From: Firmicutes bacterium AM55-24TS
Lineage (GTDB): Bacteria; Bacillota; Clostridia; UBA1381
DNA length: 64,000 nucleotides
Assembly (NCBI GenBank): GCA_003460745.1
Contig: QTVU01000004.1
Coordinates: forward strand, 1 to 64,000
Direction of reading: 5' to 3'
The translations under genes and the position numbers were made by a program. Below are positions 16,549-25,770 of this stretch, piece by piece. The notes under the pieces are model-generated. The model saw only the letters and a program-made list of their open reading frames with translations. It did no database searches and was not told where the DNA came from. Within the stretch, counting starts at the first letter, position 1; each line of letters begins with the position of its first letter.

Positions 16549-17226
16549 TTAATATGCACCGCGTTTAAAAATAACCGCAAAAACAGTTTTAACGATAAGT
16601 TTAATATCAAGGAAAATATTCCTACGTTTTATGTACTTCATATCCATATCCATCCAATCGTCAAAAGACAGATCACTGCGGCCGTACGCCTGCCAAAAGC
16701 ACGTCAAACCGGGCGTAACAAGCAATCTTTGCATTTGATATGAATTATACTGTTCAACCTCCCTTACAAGCGGAGGACGCGGTCCTACTATGCTCATATC
16801 GCCTTTAACAATATTTAAAAGCTGTGGAAGTTCGTCTATGCTGTATTTTCTGATAAATTTACCGACCTTTGTTATTCTCGGGTCGCCCTTAATCTTAAAT
16901 ACAGGACCGTCCATTTCATTATATTTCATCAAATCATCTTGCAGATTCTCTGCATTTTTACACATACTGCGGAATTTATACATCTCAAAATGAGTATTAT
17001 TCTTCCCCACTCTTGTCTGCTTATAAAACGCAGGTCCGCCGTCACTTCTTACAGCCAATGCCGTTACCAGAAAAACAGGGGAAAGAACAATCAGAGCCAC
17101 AACCGAACAAATTACATCAAGAATTCTTTTAAAAAATTCATATATCGGTTTATGCAAATCTTGTGATGTTATAATGATTTCACCTTTATTAAGCTCTTTT
17201 GTTTTCATTCGCCCCACTTCTTTCAT
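16549..17226 (-). CDS. Undecaprenyl-phosphate sugar phosphotransferase (polysaccharide priming enzyme)
   Basis: 225 residues, bacterial sugar transferase family (EpsL/WbaP catalytic domain). Such enzymes start repeat-unit synthesis by moving a sugar-1-phosphate from its UDP form to undecaprenyl phosphate at the membrane. One re-entrant helix (DVICSVVALIVLSPVFLVTAL), then FYKQTRVGKNNTHFEMYKFRSM, KVGKFIRKYSIDELPQLLNI, GDMSIVGPRPPLVREV and TPGLTCFWQAYGRS are all signature motifs. Short form without the N-terminal four-helix domain. Its ATG overlaps the metallophosphoesterase stop (TAATG). A second in-frame ATG at 17208 is possible. Last gene of the cluster. Confidence 0.93.
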   Translation of the reverse strand: MKEVGRMKTKELNKGEIIITSQDLHKPIYEFFKRILDVICSVVALIVLSPVFLVTALAVRSDGGPAFYKQTRVGKNNTHFEMYKFRSMCKNAENLQDDLMKYNEMDGPVFKIKGDPRITKVGKFIRKYSIDELPQLLNIVKGDMSIVGPRPPLVREVEQYNSYQMQRLLVTPGLTCFWQAYGRSDLSFDDWMDMDMKYIKRRNIFLDIKLIVKTVFAVIFKRGAY

Positions 17227-18110
17227 TAATACCAGCTTATATCTGCAATTACGATTTCAGGCTTGTTATTAATTCTCGGAACAATTCCCGATTTACCCAA
17301 ACCGCGTGAAACGATGAACTTACTGTTACCGTCTTCGTGGTATCCGTCACAAAGCTTAGGGAACAAGCCTTGATCCGCCGCATAAAGTCCACCTATAAAC
17401 GGAAGTCTGACTTGACCGCCGTGTGCGTGACCTGTAATTGCAAGGTCAATATCATAGTCATTTAATTTACCCAAGAAATATTCCGGATAATGCGTCAACA
17501 AAAGTTTGAAATTATCGTCCGCACTCATTGCTTTTTCAAAGAAATCTTTTCCGTATTCATCAAACTCCGTCGGATTTTGCGTCAAACCGATTATATCAAT
17601 AGCAGTTCCGCCGATATTGACAGTTTCGGTTTCATTATTGAATATCTTAATACCTTCCGCCTTAATATCCTTATATATATTGGAATTTTTGAAAAGCATT
17701 GCGTCAATTTCGTGATTACCAAGACAATAATACACTGGTGCAATTTCATTAAGCTGTTTACAAAGCGATATTACACTGCTGTAATTGTCCGGCTGACTTT
17801 CCAAATTCATATCACCGACTATTGCGACAATATCCGGACTGAGGTTTTTAACCTCAGCCACAAGTTTTTCGTTGTCCTTGCCAAATTCCTTTAAATGCAA
17901 ATCGGCAAGTGCCACAATTCGGATATTATCTACAACTTTATTTGATTTTACCTGATAAAATTTCTTTTCAAGTTGATTATTCTGATGAACAATCATCAGC
18001 GAGCATACGCCCAAAAATGCAACTATAACAGCTAAAATTATAATCAGCTTTTTGCCGAATCCCATTTTCTTTTTCGGCTGAATTACTTGAGTTTGTTCAC
18101 TCTCTGCCAT
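17226..18110 (-). CDS. Membrane-anchored metallophosphoesterase
   Basis: 294 residues, YkuE-like calcineurin-type phosphoesterase. After a lysine-rich start there is one transmembrane helix (about 22-42, KLIIILAVIVAFLGVCSLMI), then the bimetal motifs ALADLHL, IVGDMNLE, LGNHEID, LLTHYPEYF and TGHAHGGQVRLPFIGG. Family members cleave phosphodiester or phosphomonoester bonds in lipids or nucleotides. Its place between a chain-length protein and the priming transferase suggests a role in the lipid carrier or polymer pathway; that is inference. It lies 17 nt after the Wzz-GGDEF gene. Confidence 0.88.
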   Translation of the reverse strand: MAESEQTQVIQPKKKMGFGKKLIIILAVIVAFLGVCSLMIVHQNNQLEKKFYQVKSNKVVDNIRIVALADLHLKEFGKDNEKLVAEVKNLSPDIVAIVGDMNLESQPDNYSSVISLCKQLNEIAPVYYCLGNHEIDAMLFKNSNIYKDIKAEGIKIFNNETETVNIGGTAIDIIGLTQNPTEFDEYGKDFFEKAMSADDNFKLLLTHYPEYFLGKLNDYDIDLAITGHAHGGQVRLPFIGGLYAADQGLFPKLCDGYHEDGNSKFIVSRGLGKSGIVPRINNKPEIVIADISWY

Positions 18111-18127
18111 TAACGTATCCTCCCCGA

Positions 18128-19999
18128 TTATTTGTTATCTTTATTTTCTTCTTTTTTATCTTCCGACTTATTTTCAGCCTCACGTCTTGGCTGTTGAGCA
18201 GAAGCTTTACGGAATGTAGCACCCATAAGTTTTCTTATATCATAAATCTGCTCTGAATTTGTTTCCGAAACAGCTACGCTTACTTGCATTGTAACGTTAG
18301 GCATCTGTACATTATGATAATGCACAAGTTCTTCAAGGTACTGCTTAAAGTCCTCTGCACGCTGAACGGTACACTCTTCAAACATACCGATAAACTGGTC
18401 ACTTCCGTTATATCCGACAAATCCGTAACTTGACGCGGCTCTCTTTAGCACCTTACCGAATACTTTCAAAAGTGCATCGCCTGCCTCACGTCCTCCCTTG
18501 TCATTGACATACTTCAAGTTATCAAGCTTAATAAGCAAGAATACAAATGAGTCTTTAAGCTTATCAGCTGCATACTTTTCAATCTCAATATCACACATTG
18601 CTCTGTTCGGAAGTCCTGTCTTACGGTCAGTGTACATAATATAATCAAGGAAGTCTTTTGAACGACCGAGTATAATAGCACCGATACAACCGCCGAAGAA
18701 GAATATGATAATCGCAAGAACGATATACATTTTTACATTAATCTTCTCACTTGTCGAAATACTTGAAAGTGTTGAAACGTTATATGCACCGATATATTGG
18801 TTGTATTCATCAACAGTTGTCGAAACACTTGAATACATATCACCAAGCTTTTGTGAAAGTTCTTCAAGGCTCTGTTCGATTTCGTCCTTATTGCTCATAT
18901 CATCCGATTGAGCGCCGTCAGTAAATACGGCAAGCAGCTTTTTCTTATGCTCAAGGTCAACTTCAAGTTTTTCCTTTTCTGTTTCAATGTCTACGTACTC
19001 ATTAATAAGAGTATCATATGTTGTTTCACTCTGAACGTGACCGTCCTCTTGATTCCATTCATCATACACATTCTTCAAGATGTAGTCACTTGCGTCATTG
19101 CCCTCGTCACTTTGTGTACCGTAGTGATATTCAACGCCCTCTTTATTCTTATCACTGTACTTTGTAATAAGGTCATTTAAGTCGTTGATTTTCTCCTCCA
19201 TATTCTGCAAATCAAGTTCATATGTACTTATATCACTCTGATACTTCTTAATAAGAGTTTCCTTATCGCCTGTAACCTCTTGTTCCAATATAAGCGAATA
19301 AATCTGCGGAATATCGTAATCTATATATGACTTATAAATTTCATACAAGTCACTGAATGAATATCCCGTTTCCGCACTTCTGTAATTCGGCTGAGTTTCC
19401 TTCTTAGCCGCAAGATAGTCGGAAATATTAAGTGCCCACGCGTCAAGGATTTCCACACGTTCAATATAATCATACTGATCGTCCGTTCCGCGCACGTTAT
19501 TATTAGGCAATGTTTGTTGGTTGATATACTTTTCACCGTATGTTGCGAAGTAATTCTTGATTATCGAATCAAGCACGGTTCTTGCAAAATCTTGGCTGTA
19601 CTCACTGCCGACAGAGAACGACACAACATAGTCTGTAGGGAAATAAGTATATTCTTCACCGGCTTCCAAAAGAGCCTGTTTTTTAACTTCTTCGTCCGGA
19701 GGGATAATTTCCGTAACCTTACATTTTGAACGGATTGCGTCCGCACCGATATTCAAGTTAAGGTCCTCCAAAACATTGGTTATTACCGCCGCCGAATAAA
19801 TTTCCGTAACGTCTATATCGTCACCGCTCGGAGTTTTTCCGTCTGCGGCATTCTGTCCGGTATAACTGATAACCGTACTTGCTGTATATTCCTGATTATA
19901 CATGGCATACTTGTAAACAATCAATGCACCGAGTACGCAGACAGCAAAAATAAGATATTTCCATTTACTAAGATATTTAAGCAAATTAAATTTATTCAT
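18128..19999 (-). CDS. Wzz-like chain-length protein fused to a degenerate GGDEF domain
   Basis: 623 residues. A transmembrane helix near residues 14-31 and another near 427-447 bracket a long, mostly helical extracytoplasmic region with coiled-coil segments (NMEEKINDLNDLITKY, EKEKLEVDLEHKKKLL), the layout of polysaccharide co-polymerases (Wzz/EpsA). Instead of a tyrosine kinase, the cytosolic C-terminus (about 455-610) is a GGDEF-type nucleotide cyclase fold: YTDRKTGLPNRAMCDIEI, KLDNLKYVNDKGGREAGDALL. The signature reads GSDQF (about residue 532) instead of GGDEF, so the catalytic glutamate is glutamine and cyclase activity is doubtful. It ends in a charged E/K-rich tail. It overlaps the second Wzz-like gene by 8 bases. 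Confidence 0.82.
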   Translation of the reverse strand: MNKFNLLKYLSKWKYLIFAVCVLGALIVYKYAMYNQEYTASTVISYTGQNAADGKTPSGDDIDVTEIYSAAVITNVLEDLNLNIGADAIRSKCKVTEIIPPDEEVKKQALLEAGEEYTYFPTDYVVSFSVGSEYSQDFARTVLDSIIKNYFATYGEKYINQQTLPNNNVRGTDDQYDYIERVEILDAWALNISDYLAAKKETQPNYRSAETGYSFSDLYEIYKSYIDYDIPQIYSLILEQEVTGDKETLIKKYQSDISTYELDLQNMEEKINDLNDLITKYSDKNKEGVEYHYGTQSDEGNDASDYILKNVYDEWNQEDGHVQSETTYDTLINEYVDIETEKEKLEVDLEHKKKLLAVFTDGAQSDDMSNKDEIEQSLEELSQKLGDMYSSVSTTVDEYNQYIGAYNVSTLSSISTSEKINVKMYIVLAIIIFFFGGCIGAIILGRSKDFLDYIMYTDRKTGLPNRAMCDIEIEKYAADKLKDSFVFLLIKLDNLKYVNDKGGREAGDALLKVFGKVLKRAASSYGFVGYNGSDQFIGMFEECTVQRAEDFKQYLEELVHYHNVQMPNVTMQVSVAVSETNSEQIYDIRKLMGATFRKASAQQPRREAENKSEDKKEENKDNK

Positions 20000-21368
20000 A
20001 TCTGCCGTCCTCCTTTCGTCTGATATATCCGTCTATAACGTAATATACAGCACAAAGTATAATAAAGAATACTACGGCAGTTCCGATAACCGTTTCAAGA
20101 ATAAACATCTTGTTACCCGAGCCTGTATATTCGGTAAATGTCAAGTAATCCTTTGTTGTATGCTTGATATACTCCTTGTCGGTTGTATCAGCAGTATTTG
20201 CTACTTGCTTTAATTCTTCATCAACTGTTTTGATAAGCTCATCAGCTTTTTTATAGCTTTCCTCATCAGCCGTTGACGCGTTTACTTTTGCAATTATATC
20301 GTTGTTGTCAATAATGTCACGGTCAACCGCATTACCTTGCGAAAGACTGTAATCAGCCTCTTTTGTAAGGTAGTCTGTACCCGTATTTGTTCTCGACATA
20401 TAATATTCCTGTTTTTCGTTGATTGACGGCACCATAACCGTACCAATCATTGCCGAATCATAGTCCTGTACCTGTTGTTTTCTGACATTGTAATCAATCA
20501 TAAATTTCTGGTAGTTTATATTCAGCATATCGTTTTTATAATTCAATGTTCTTATGTAGTGGTCTTTGTTTCTTGAAAGTCCCGATTCAAGTACGAATGC
20601 ACTGTATTTTTTAATACTGTAATTCTGAACATTCTGAATCATTTTCTTTATAGTCTGAAAGCTCTGACCGGTTATTTCTGAACGATATGTAGCATTTTCT
20701 TCAATTCTTTGCTGAATATATCTAAGCATTTGATCCGATTTGTTTGTAAACAGCTTTGCGATTTCGATATATTCCTTGCCCTCAATATCGCCAAGGTCGT
20801 ACTTTAGGACAGACTTTGTACCTACATATTCCTCATGGAACATATCGTTATACGATTTACAAATAAGCGTCATCATATCGTCAACAGAAATATTTTTAAT
20901 CTCCCTGTTCATTCTGTACGAAACCGTATAGCTTGTTGAAATATAGTAAGTGCTTGAATCGTTAGGATCTATCGTCTTACCGCTGCTGTTTTCGGCAATA
21001 TCAATATGTTCCGAAAGTTCAGTCGGTGTCAAAACGTCCTGAAGTCCGGCATTACTGATTACCCTTTCCATTACTCTGTCAGACTTTAATTCATAGACAT
21101 TGTAACGTGTAAGGTTAGGGTTCTGCCCCTTTGACGCTTCCTCATAGTTAAGCGACAACACTACGCTTTTCTTGTTAAAACTGCCTGTATACGTCACGAT
21201 AAGAGATATAAATACAAACACACACATAAGTACGACTATCGTTTTTATATTGCTGAGCACTATAAAAAGAATACGCTTGAATATGTTTGCGTCTTCCAAA
21301 TTTACATTTGTAAATTTCTCATCACTTCTCTTAAAGAAACGACGCAGACCTTTCCACATTTTTTTCAC
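19992..21368 (-). CDS. Wzz-like polysaccharide chain-length/co-polymerase protein
   Basis: 458 residues. A cytosolic start, a transmembrane helix near 38-58 (IVVLMCVFVFISLIVTYT), an extracytoplasmic domain of about 350 residues rich in helix, and a final transmembrane helix (about 425-448, FILETVIGTAVVFFIILCAVYYV). This is the two-helix design of Wzz/EpsA-type regulators of polymer length. No kinase domain and no proline-rich Wzz motif could be assigned with confidence. It has its own promoter and starts the subcluster that includes the Wzz-GGDEF protein, the phosphoesterase and the priming transferase. Confidence 0.75.
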   Translation of the reverse strand: MKKMWKGLRRFFKRSDEKFTNVNLEDANIFKRILFIVLSNIKTIVVLMCVFVFISLIVTYTGSFNKKSVVLSLNYEEASKGQNPNLTRYNVYELKSDRVMERVISNAGLQDVLTPTELSEHIDIAENSSGKTIDPNDSSTYYISTSYTVSYRMNREIKNISVDDMMTLICKSYNDMFHEEYVGTKSVLKYDLGDIEGKEYIEIAKLFTNKSDQMLRYIQQRIEENATYRSEITGQSFQTIKKMIQNVQNYSIKKYSAFVLESGLSRNKDHYIRTLNYKNDMLNINYQKFMIDYNVRKQQVQDYDSAMIGTVMVPSINEKQEYYMSRTNTGTDYLTKEADYSLSQGNAVDRDIIDNNDIIAKVNASTADEESYKKADELIKTVDEELKQVANTADTTDKEYIKHTTKDYLTFTEYTGSGNKMFILETVIGTAVVFFIILCAVYYVIDGYIRRKEDGRYE

Positions 21369-21420
21369 CTTCTCTCTCCCAACTATAATTTATAATATTA
21401 AAATATCATAACTACTTTAT

Positions 21421-21449
21421 ATTTTATCACATTCTTCCATTAATTTCAA
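21421..21449 (-). promoter_or_regulatory. Internal SigA promoter in the exopolysaccharide cluster
   Basis: Minus strand: TTGAAA (21444-21449), 17-nt spacer, TAAAAT (21421-21426). It lies in the 97-nt gap between the polymerase gene and the first Wzz-like gene, so the last four genes can be expressed separately. Confidence 0.7.
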
Positions 21450-21465
21450 TCATAGTTTTCTGCAT

Positions 21466-22746
21466 TTAACCATTTTTTTCCTTTACCCATGGCCACAGCT
21501 TTATATCTTGTGTTGTCGGAATATGGAATGCATAAGCCAGCGGCATAAGTCTCAGTACAAGACTTGTAAAGAAATAGTATAATGTATTATCTGTTGTGTA
21601 TGTTATAAAGATGTACATTTCACAGAGGAAGAACAGCATACCTGTTTTTTCTCCCCAGTGATTTATCATCCAATTAACCTGAAATACCCAAGTATATATC
21701 ATCCATGCCCAGAATCCCAAGAAACCGAGTTCTATATAGATTGTAAGTATGTTATTGTGAAGTGCAACGACACCGATATGTGCGTTAGGATTGTCAACCA
21801 TAATTTTCTGTAAAATTACTGTTGTGTACTCAAATCCGTACCCCATAAAACCTAAGCTTATCTGATAGTATTTTTCAATGTACTTGTACACATCATTTCT
21901 ACCCATTGTATCTATGCCGAAGTAATTCGTTATGTATTCAAATGCACCTGTTTTTGTTACAACCACATACCCAAACGAAATGATAACCGCACACCAGCCG
22001 ATGAATTTCATAAATCCGATACGTCTGTTAGGTTTCATTCGCCCCATAATCAATCCGAAAAACAACGCAACCGGCAAAGCCAAAAGTGCAATTCTTTTCC
22101 ATCCGAGTATGAAGAAGAATATTGACACCAAAAGACATAATATTCTTTCTTTCGTGTGTTGTGCAAAAAACAGTAAGTATATTATGAAAAAGCCGTATGT
22201 AAACGTAATATCGTGTATTTCCATTGCCCTTGCAAAACCTTCTTGTGCATCACTGCCCATAAGCATTGCAATTACGGAATTTATACTGTCCGATATTCCG
22301 TATACGCCCAAGTTGTACACGACCATTAGCATATTTGCCGCCGCAAGTCCATAAAATGTAGTAAATATCGCTCGTTCTCCGAACAAATATGCACCGGAGA
22401 AAATAATGAGCAGCACCAGAAACTGATACATAAATTTCGATGCGCCACGCAGAATGAAGTCGATAGATTCAATGTTGATTATCCACAAAAATATCGACCA
22501 TACGATAATTCCGATAAGGACAAAGCCGTAAACACCGACAAAGCTTGCCGCCGTTTTAACTCTTTCCAACCGTCCTGATATAAACAGGTACGTCGCAGCC
22601 ATAACAACAATGAAAAGACTTATCGCTTTCATCATACGGGTTTGGGAAACGGAAAACACTTTTAGGTCACCCATAGCCGCAGACATAAGCATTAAAATAT
22701 ACGCAATTTCCATTGCTATTTTTCGTTTTTCACCGTTTATAATCAA
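21466..22746 (-). CDS. O-antigen polymerase/ligase-like membrane protein (Wzy family)
   Basis: 426 residues with about ten to twelve hydrophobic helices and a larger loop near residues 270-330 (NYFGIDTMGRNDVYKYIEKY, VDNPNAHIGVVALHNNILTIY), the arrangement of O-antigen ligase/Wzy polymerases. Such proteins join lipid-linked repeat units outside the membrane. The NxxH-type segment in LHNNIL resembles the conserved active loop of this fold. Its position in a cluster with glycosyltransferases and Wzz-like proteins supports polymerase function. The start overlaps the stop of the acyltransferase gene (ATGA). Confidence 0.85.
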   Translation of the reverse strand: MIINGEKRKIAMEIAYILMLMSAAMGDLKVFSVSQTRMMKAISLFIVVMAATYLFISGRLERVKTAASFVGVYGFVLIGIIVWSIFLWIINIESIDFILRGASKFMYQFLVLLIIFSGAYLFGERAIFTTFYGLAAANMLMVVYNLGVYGISDSINSVIAMLMGSDAQEGFARAMEIHDITFTYGFFIIYLLFFAQHTKERILCLLVSIFFFILGWKRIALLALPVALFFGLIMGRMKPNRRIGFMKFIGWCAVIISFGYVVVTKTGAFEYITNYFGIDTMGRNDVYKYIEKYYQISLGFMGYGFEYTTVILQKIMVDNPNAHIGVVALHNNILTIYIELGFLGFWAWMIYTWVFQVNWMINHWGEKTGMLFFLCEMYIFITYTTDNTLYYFFTSLVLRLMPLAYAFHIPTTQDIKLWPWVKEKNG

Positions 22747-23306
22747 CCGCTTACACGCCCTTTCTCATAAATATTTTCAGTTCGTTTCTGCACTATCACA
22801 CTTCCTGCGGGATATACGCCTTTCAGCACCGAACCCGCACCGACAACGCAGTCACGCCCTATTACCGTTCCGCGAAGTATAACGGTATTTGCACCGATCC
22901 ACACATCATCACCTATAACGACAGGCGACGTTTTATAACCGCTGTCGTGTATGCTTTCAGCTGATGATATGTCATGGTCGTGGTCATATATAAGCACATT
23001 CGGACCGAATGCCGCTCGATTTCCTATAGTTATTCTTTCTTTTGCAACCGCCATACAGCCGTTGTTGAAAAAACACCCTTCGCCGATTTCAAGAGTTCCG
23101 CCCTCTGCACATAAAATAACATTACGTTTAGTATGTATATGCTTTTTTAATAAAATCTTCCCTCTTTCATTTACAGATATTTTTGTTGTAATCGAAAAAT
23201 CCTGTATAAATGCAGAGTGAAAACCTTTTATATTAAATATTTTTGTTATTACTATACGCAAAAATGTCAATACACTTCTGACGTACAGTGAAATTCTTTT
23301 TTTCAT
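22743..23306 (-). CDS. Hexapeptide-repeat acyltransferase
   Basis: 187 residues, left-handed beta-helix acetyltransferase of the maltose/xenobiotic O-acetyltransferase group. The hexapeptide turns are visible as GGTLEIGEGCFFNNGCMA, ITIGNRAAFGPNVLIYDHDHDI, and VVIGDDVWIGANTVILRG-TVIGRDCVVGAGSV. The histidines in YDHDHDI are the expected catalytic pair. It probably acetylates a sugar of the repeat unit. ATG 23306 is 41 nt after the glycosyltransferase stop. Confidence 0.9.
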   Translation of the reverse strand: MKKRISLYVRSVLTFLRIVITKIFNIKGFHSAFIQDFSITTKISVNERGKILLKKHIHTKRNVILCAEGGTLEIGEGCFFNNGCMAVAKERITIGNRAAFGPNVLIYDHDHDISSAESIHDSGYKTSPVVIGDDVWIGANTVILRGTVIGRDCVVGAGSVLKGVYPAGSVIVQKRTENIYEKGRVSG

Positions 23307-23347
23307 TCAATTCACCTTTTTGACAGAAAACAAATCTCCGTCATTTA

Positions 23348-24445
23348 TCATTTTTTATATAATTCCAATGTTCTGTCCGTAATTTCGTCCCAACTGTAAT
23401 TGTTTTTTACATATTCAATCTGCTCTGCCTTATCCGCTTTCGGTTTGCCGAGTATTTCACACAGCTTGTTTTTAAGGTCATTTACATCACTTTTCTTAAA
23501 TGTATACCCATACTCCCCTACTACGTTTTTTGCAGTATCTATATCGCTTACAAGACACTCACAACCGCAAGCCATTGCTTCAAGCAGGCTTATCGGCATA
23601 CCCTCAACGTCACTCGGAAGTACATACATTCTGCAATTATAATAAAGCTCCCAAAGCTCGTCCCCCTCGACAAAGCCGGTAAATATTATTCTGTCGTCTT
23701 TTGCCATATCGTGAATTTGTTTTGCATATTCGCCTGAATGACTTACTCCTCCGGCAATTACAAGTTTTTTATCAGTATCCGTCTGCATAAATGCGTCTAT
23801 CAAATAATGCAATCCTTTTTCCGGAACAATTCTTGCAAGAAACAATATATATCCGTCTTTTTCAAGACCGTATTTTTTTGTGATTATATCGGCTTTCTTT
23901 TCATTTTGAACATCTATTCCGTTCGGTATGAAAACCGTTTCTCTGCCGTAAGCTTCTTTGAAATAGTCACGCGTTCCCTCAGACAGTACAATAAGTTCAT
24001 CTGCATATTTCGCCGCCGTTTTTTCGCCGAATTTGAGAAATTTCGTGGCAAATCCGCCCCATTTGGCTCTCTGCCAATCAAGTCCGTGTATTGTCGCAAC
24101 GGTATGTATTCCGAATAAATGCGGCAGCCATATCATCGAACAAGGACCTTCGGCGTGAAAATGTATAACGTCATATCTGCCGAAAAGTGCCAGAAATGTT
24201 GCTATAACCGAATAAACTATTGCGTTGAGTTTACCGTTTTCAAACGTCGGTACACTCTTTATCTTAACGCCCTTATATTCTTTCAAATTAACGGTCTTAC
24301 CGCCGGAAACGTGTTTTCCTTTGCGGTTATACACCGTCACGCTATGACCTTTTTCGACCATTCTTGTGGCAAGTTCTTCAACAACTATTTCAACACCGCC
24401 CTCGCGTGACGGTATTCTTTTATGTCCTATCATTGCGATTTTCAT
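23348..24445 (-). CDS. Glycosyltransferase family 4 (DUF1972/rhamnosyltransferase-like)
   Basis: 365 residues, GT-B fold. The N-terminus KIAMIGHKRIPSREGGVEIVVEELATRMVEKGH is characteristic of the subgroup that includes rhamnosyl- and galactosyltransferases of capsule clusters. The C-terminal nucleotide-sugar part shows LFLARIVPEKGLHYLIDAF, IIFTGFVEG, and DVEGMPISLLEAMACGCECLVSD with the EX7E-type pattern. Cytosolic/peripheral enzyme extending the lipid-linked repeat. Sugar unknown. Overlaps the next upstream glycosyltransferase gene by 4 bases. Confidence 0.92.
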   Translation of the reverse strand: MKIAMIGHKRIPSREGGVEIVVEELATRMVEKGHSVTVYNRKGKHVSGGKTVNLKEYKGVKIKSVPTFENGKLNAIVYSVIATFLALFGRYDVIHFHAEGPCSMIWLPHLFGIHTVATIHGLDWQRAKWGGFATKFLKFGEKTAAKYADELIVLSEGTRDYFKEAYGRETVFIPNGIDVQNEKKADIITKKYGLEKDGYILFLARIVPEKGLHYLIDAFMQTDTDKKLVIAGGVSHSGEYAKQIHDMAKDDRIIFTGFVEGDELWELYYNCRMYVLPSDVEGMPISLLEAMACGCECLVSDIDTAKNVVGEYGYTFKKSDVNDLKNKLCEILGKPKADKAEQIEYVKNNYSWDEITDRTLELYKK

Positions 24446-25632
24446 TTTATAACTTCCTTATACAGTTTTATCAGTTTTTCGGAATATTCTTTTATTGTGT
24501 CATACTTTATACCTCTGCAATTTTCACTCATTCGTCTGCAAAGTTCTTTGTTGTTATACAAATATTCTATCTTTTCAGTCAACTCTTTCAAGTTTCCGCT
24601 TTCAAAAAGTATGCCTGTTTTGCCGTCATCGATAAGTTCGAGAATACCGCCGATTTTTGCACCGAGCACGGGAGTCATAAGACTCTGCGACTCCATAACA
24701 GAAAAAGGACAATTTTCCGACCATTCGGCAGGAAGTACGGTAAACAACGCTTTTTCTATAATATTCCTTAATTCATCGCCTGTCTTAAAACCTACATTTT
24801 TAATATTATCCGCACTGTTCACTTCATTTTCAAGTTCGCCCTTGCCTGCGAATACAAACGGTATATTACTAAGTTTCTTTGCCGCTTTGACAAGGTTGGA
24901 TATTCCCTTTTCCTCTGAATATCTGCCGAAATACAAAACATAATTTTCACATTCTGCTCCCAATGGTTTTATCTCGTCAATAAAATTGTACATCGTAACA
25001 GTTCTTCCGTTTATATCATCATTACGGCTGATTTCTTTTTCCATAAATTCAGACGGACAGACGGTTAAATCTATCATTTTGTATGTATGACGCAATTTAT
25101 AGTACCAAGCCTCGACCGCTCCAAGAATACTGCGTATTTTTGAAGAATGTACGCAATTATTTTTTACACACTCAAAATACTTACCGCCGTCACATTTTCT
25201 GCAAAGACCGTCCGTATAATCATTTTTTAATTTATGATTCGGACATACAAGCTGTACGTCATGTGCGGTATAAACAATCGGTATATTATGTTTCTTTATT
25301 TCATATATTATTGACGGCGTAAGCTGATAATTAAAGTTATTCAAATGTACAACATCCGGTTTAAAATCGCTTAGCACCTTGCGGATTTGTTTTCTTGCAT
25401 TAACCGAATAAATAATTTTAAAAGGGTAAGTGATATGCTTTAACGATTTTTTGTGAAAATCAATGTTTTCCGTATATGCCTCTACCCTATTTCCTACACA
25501 GTTACGCTCATCTGCCATACCGAAATATTCAACCTCGTTGCCGAGTGATTTCAGATATTCGCCTAATTTTATAAAATAAGTTTCCGCACCGCCTTTTCGG
25601 TACAGATATTTATTTACCAACAATATCTTCAA
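24442..25632 (-). CDS. Glycosyltransferase family 4
   Basis: 396 residues, GT-B fold. It opens with KILLVNKYLYRKGGAETYFIKLGEYL, has a cysteine-containing insert (CPNHKLKNDYTDGLCRKCDGGKYFECVKNNC, split across residues 130-165) common in this subgroup, and the C-terminal donor-site segments LYFGRYSEEKGISNLVKA and AEWSENCPFSVMESQSLMTPVLG. First gene of the minus-strand cluster; its promoter is back to back with that of the acyltransferase at 25771. Donor and acceptor sugars are unknown. Confidence 0.92.
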   Translation of the reverse strand: MKILLVNKYLYRKGGAETYFIKLGEYLKSLGNEVEYFGMADERNCVGNRVEAYTENIDFHKKSLKHITYPFKIIYSVNARKQIRKVLSDFKPDVVHLNNFNYQLTPSIIYEIKKHNIPIVYTAHDVQLVCPNHKLKNDYTDGLCRKCDGGKYFECVKNNCVHSSKIRSILGAVEAWYYKLRHTYKMIDLTVCPSEFMEKEISRNDDINGRTVTMYNFIDEIKPLGAECENYVLYFGRYSEEKGISNLVKAAKKLSNIPFVFAGKGELENEVNSADNIKNVGFKTGDELRNIIEKALFTVLPAEWSENCPFSVMESQSLMTPVLGAKIGGILELIDDGKTGILFESGNLKELTEKIEYLYNNKELCRRMSENCRGIKYDTIKEYSEKLIKLYKEVIK

Positions 25633-25664
25633 GGCAGACTCCTCCCACTATAATATGTGTAACA

Positions 25665-25693
25665 ATTATATCAAATTTAATATTTCAAATCAA
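25665..25693 (-). promoter_or_regulatory. SigA-type promoter of the exopolysaccharide cluster
   Basis: Minus strand: TTGATT (25688-25693), 17-nt spacer, TATAAT (25665-25670). Confidence 0.65.
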
Positions 25694-25703
25694 ATAACAA
25701 TAC

Positions 25704-25733
25704 TTGACACTATTGTTACAACTATTATATAAT
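25704..25733 (+). promoter_or_regulatory. SigA promoter of the membrane acyltransferase gene
   Basis: TTGACA (25704-25709), 18-nt spacer, TATAAT (25728-25733). Confidence 0.75.
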
Positions 25734-25770
25734 CATACATATAATTTATAATCAAGGAAGGTTAATCGCT

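Noticed and set aside
16222..16743. Open frames through the repeat cluster downstream of pnp
   Set aside because: They coincide with palindromic repeats and the antisense of the sugar transferase gene; no ribosome sites.
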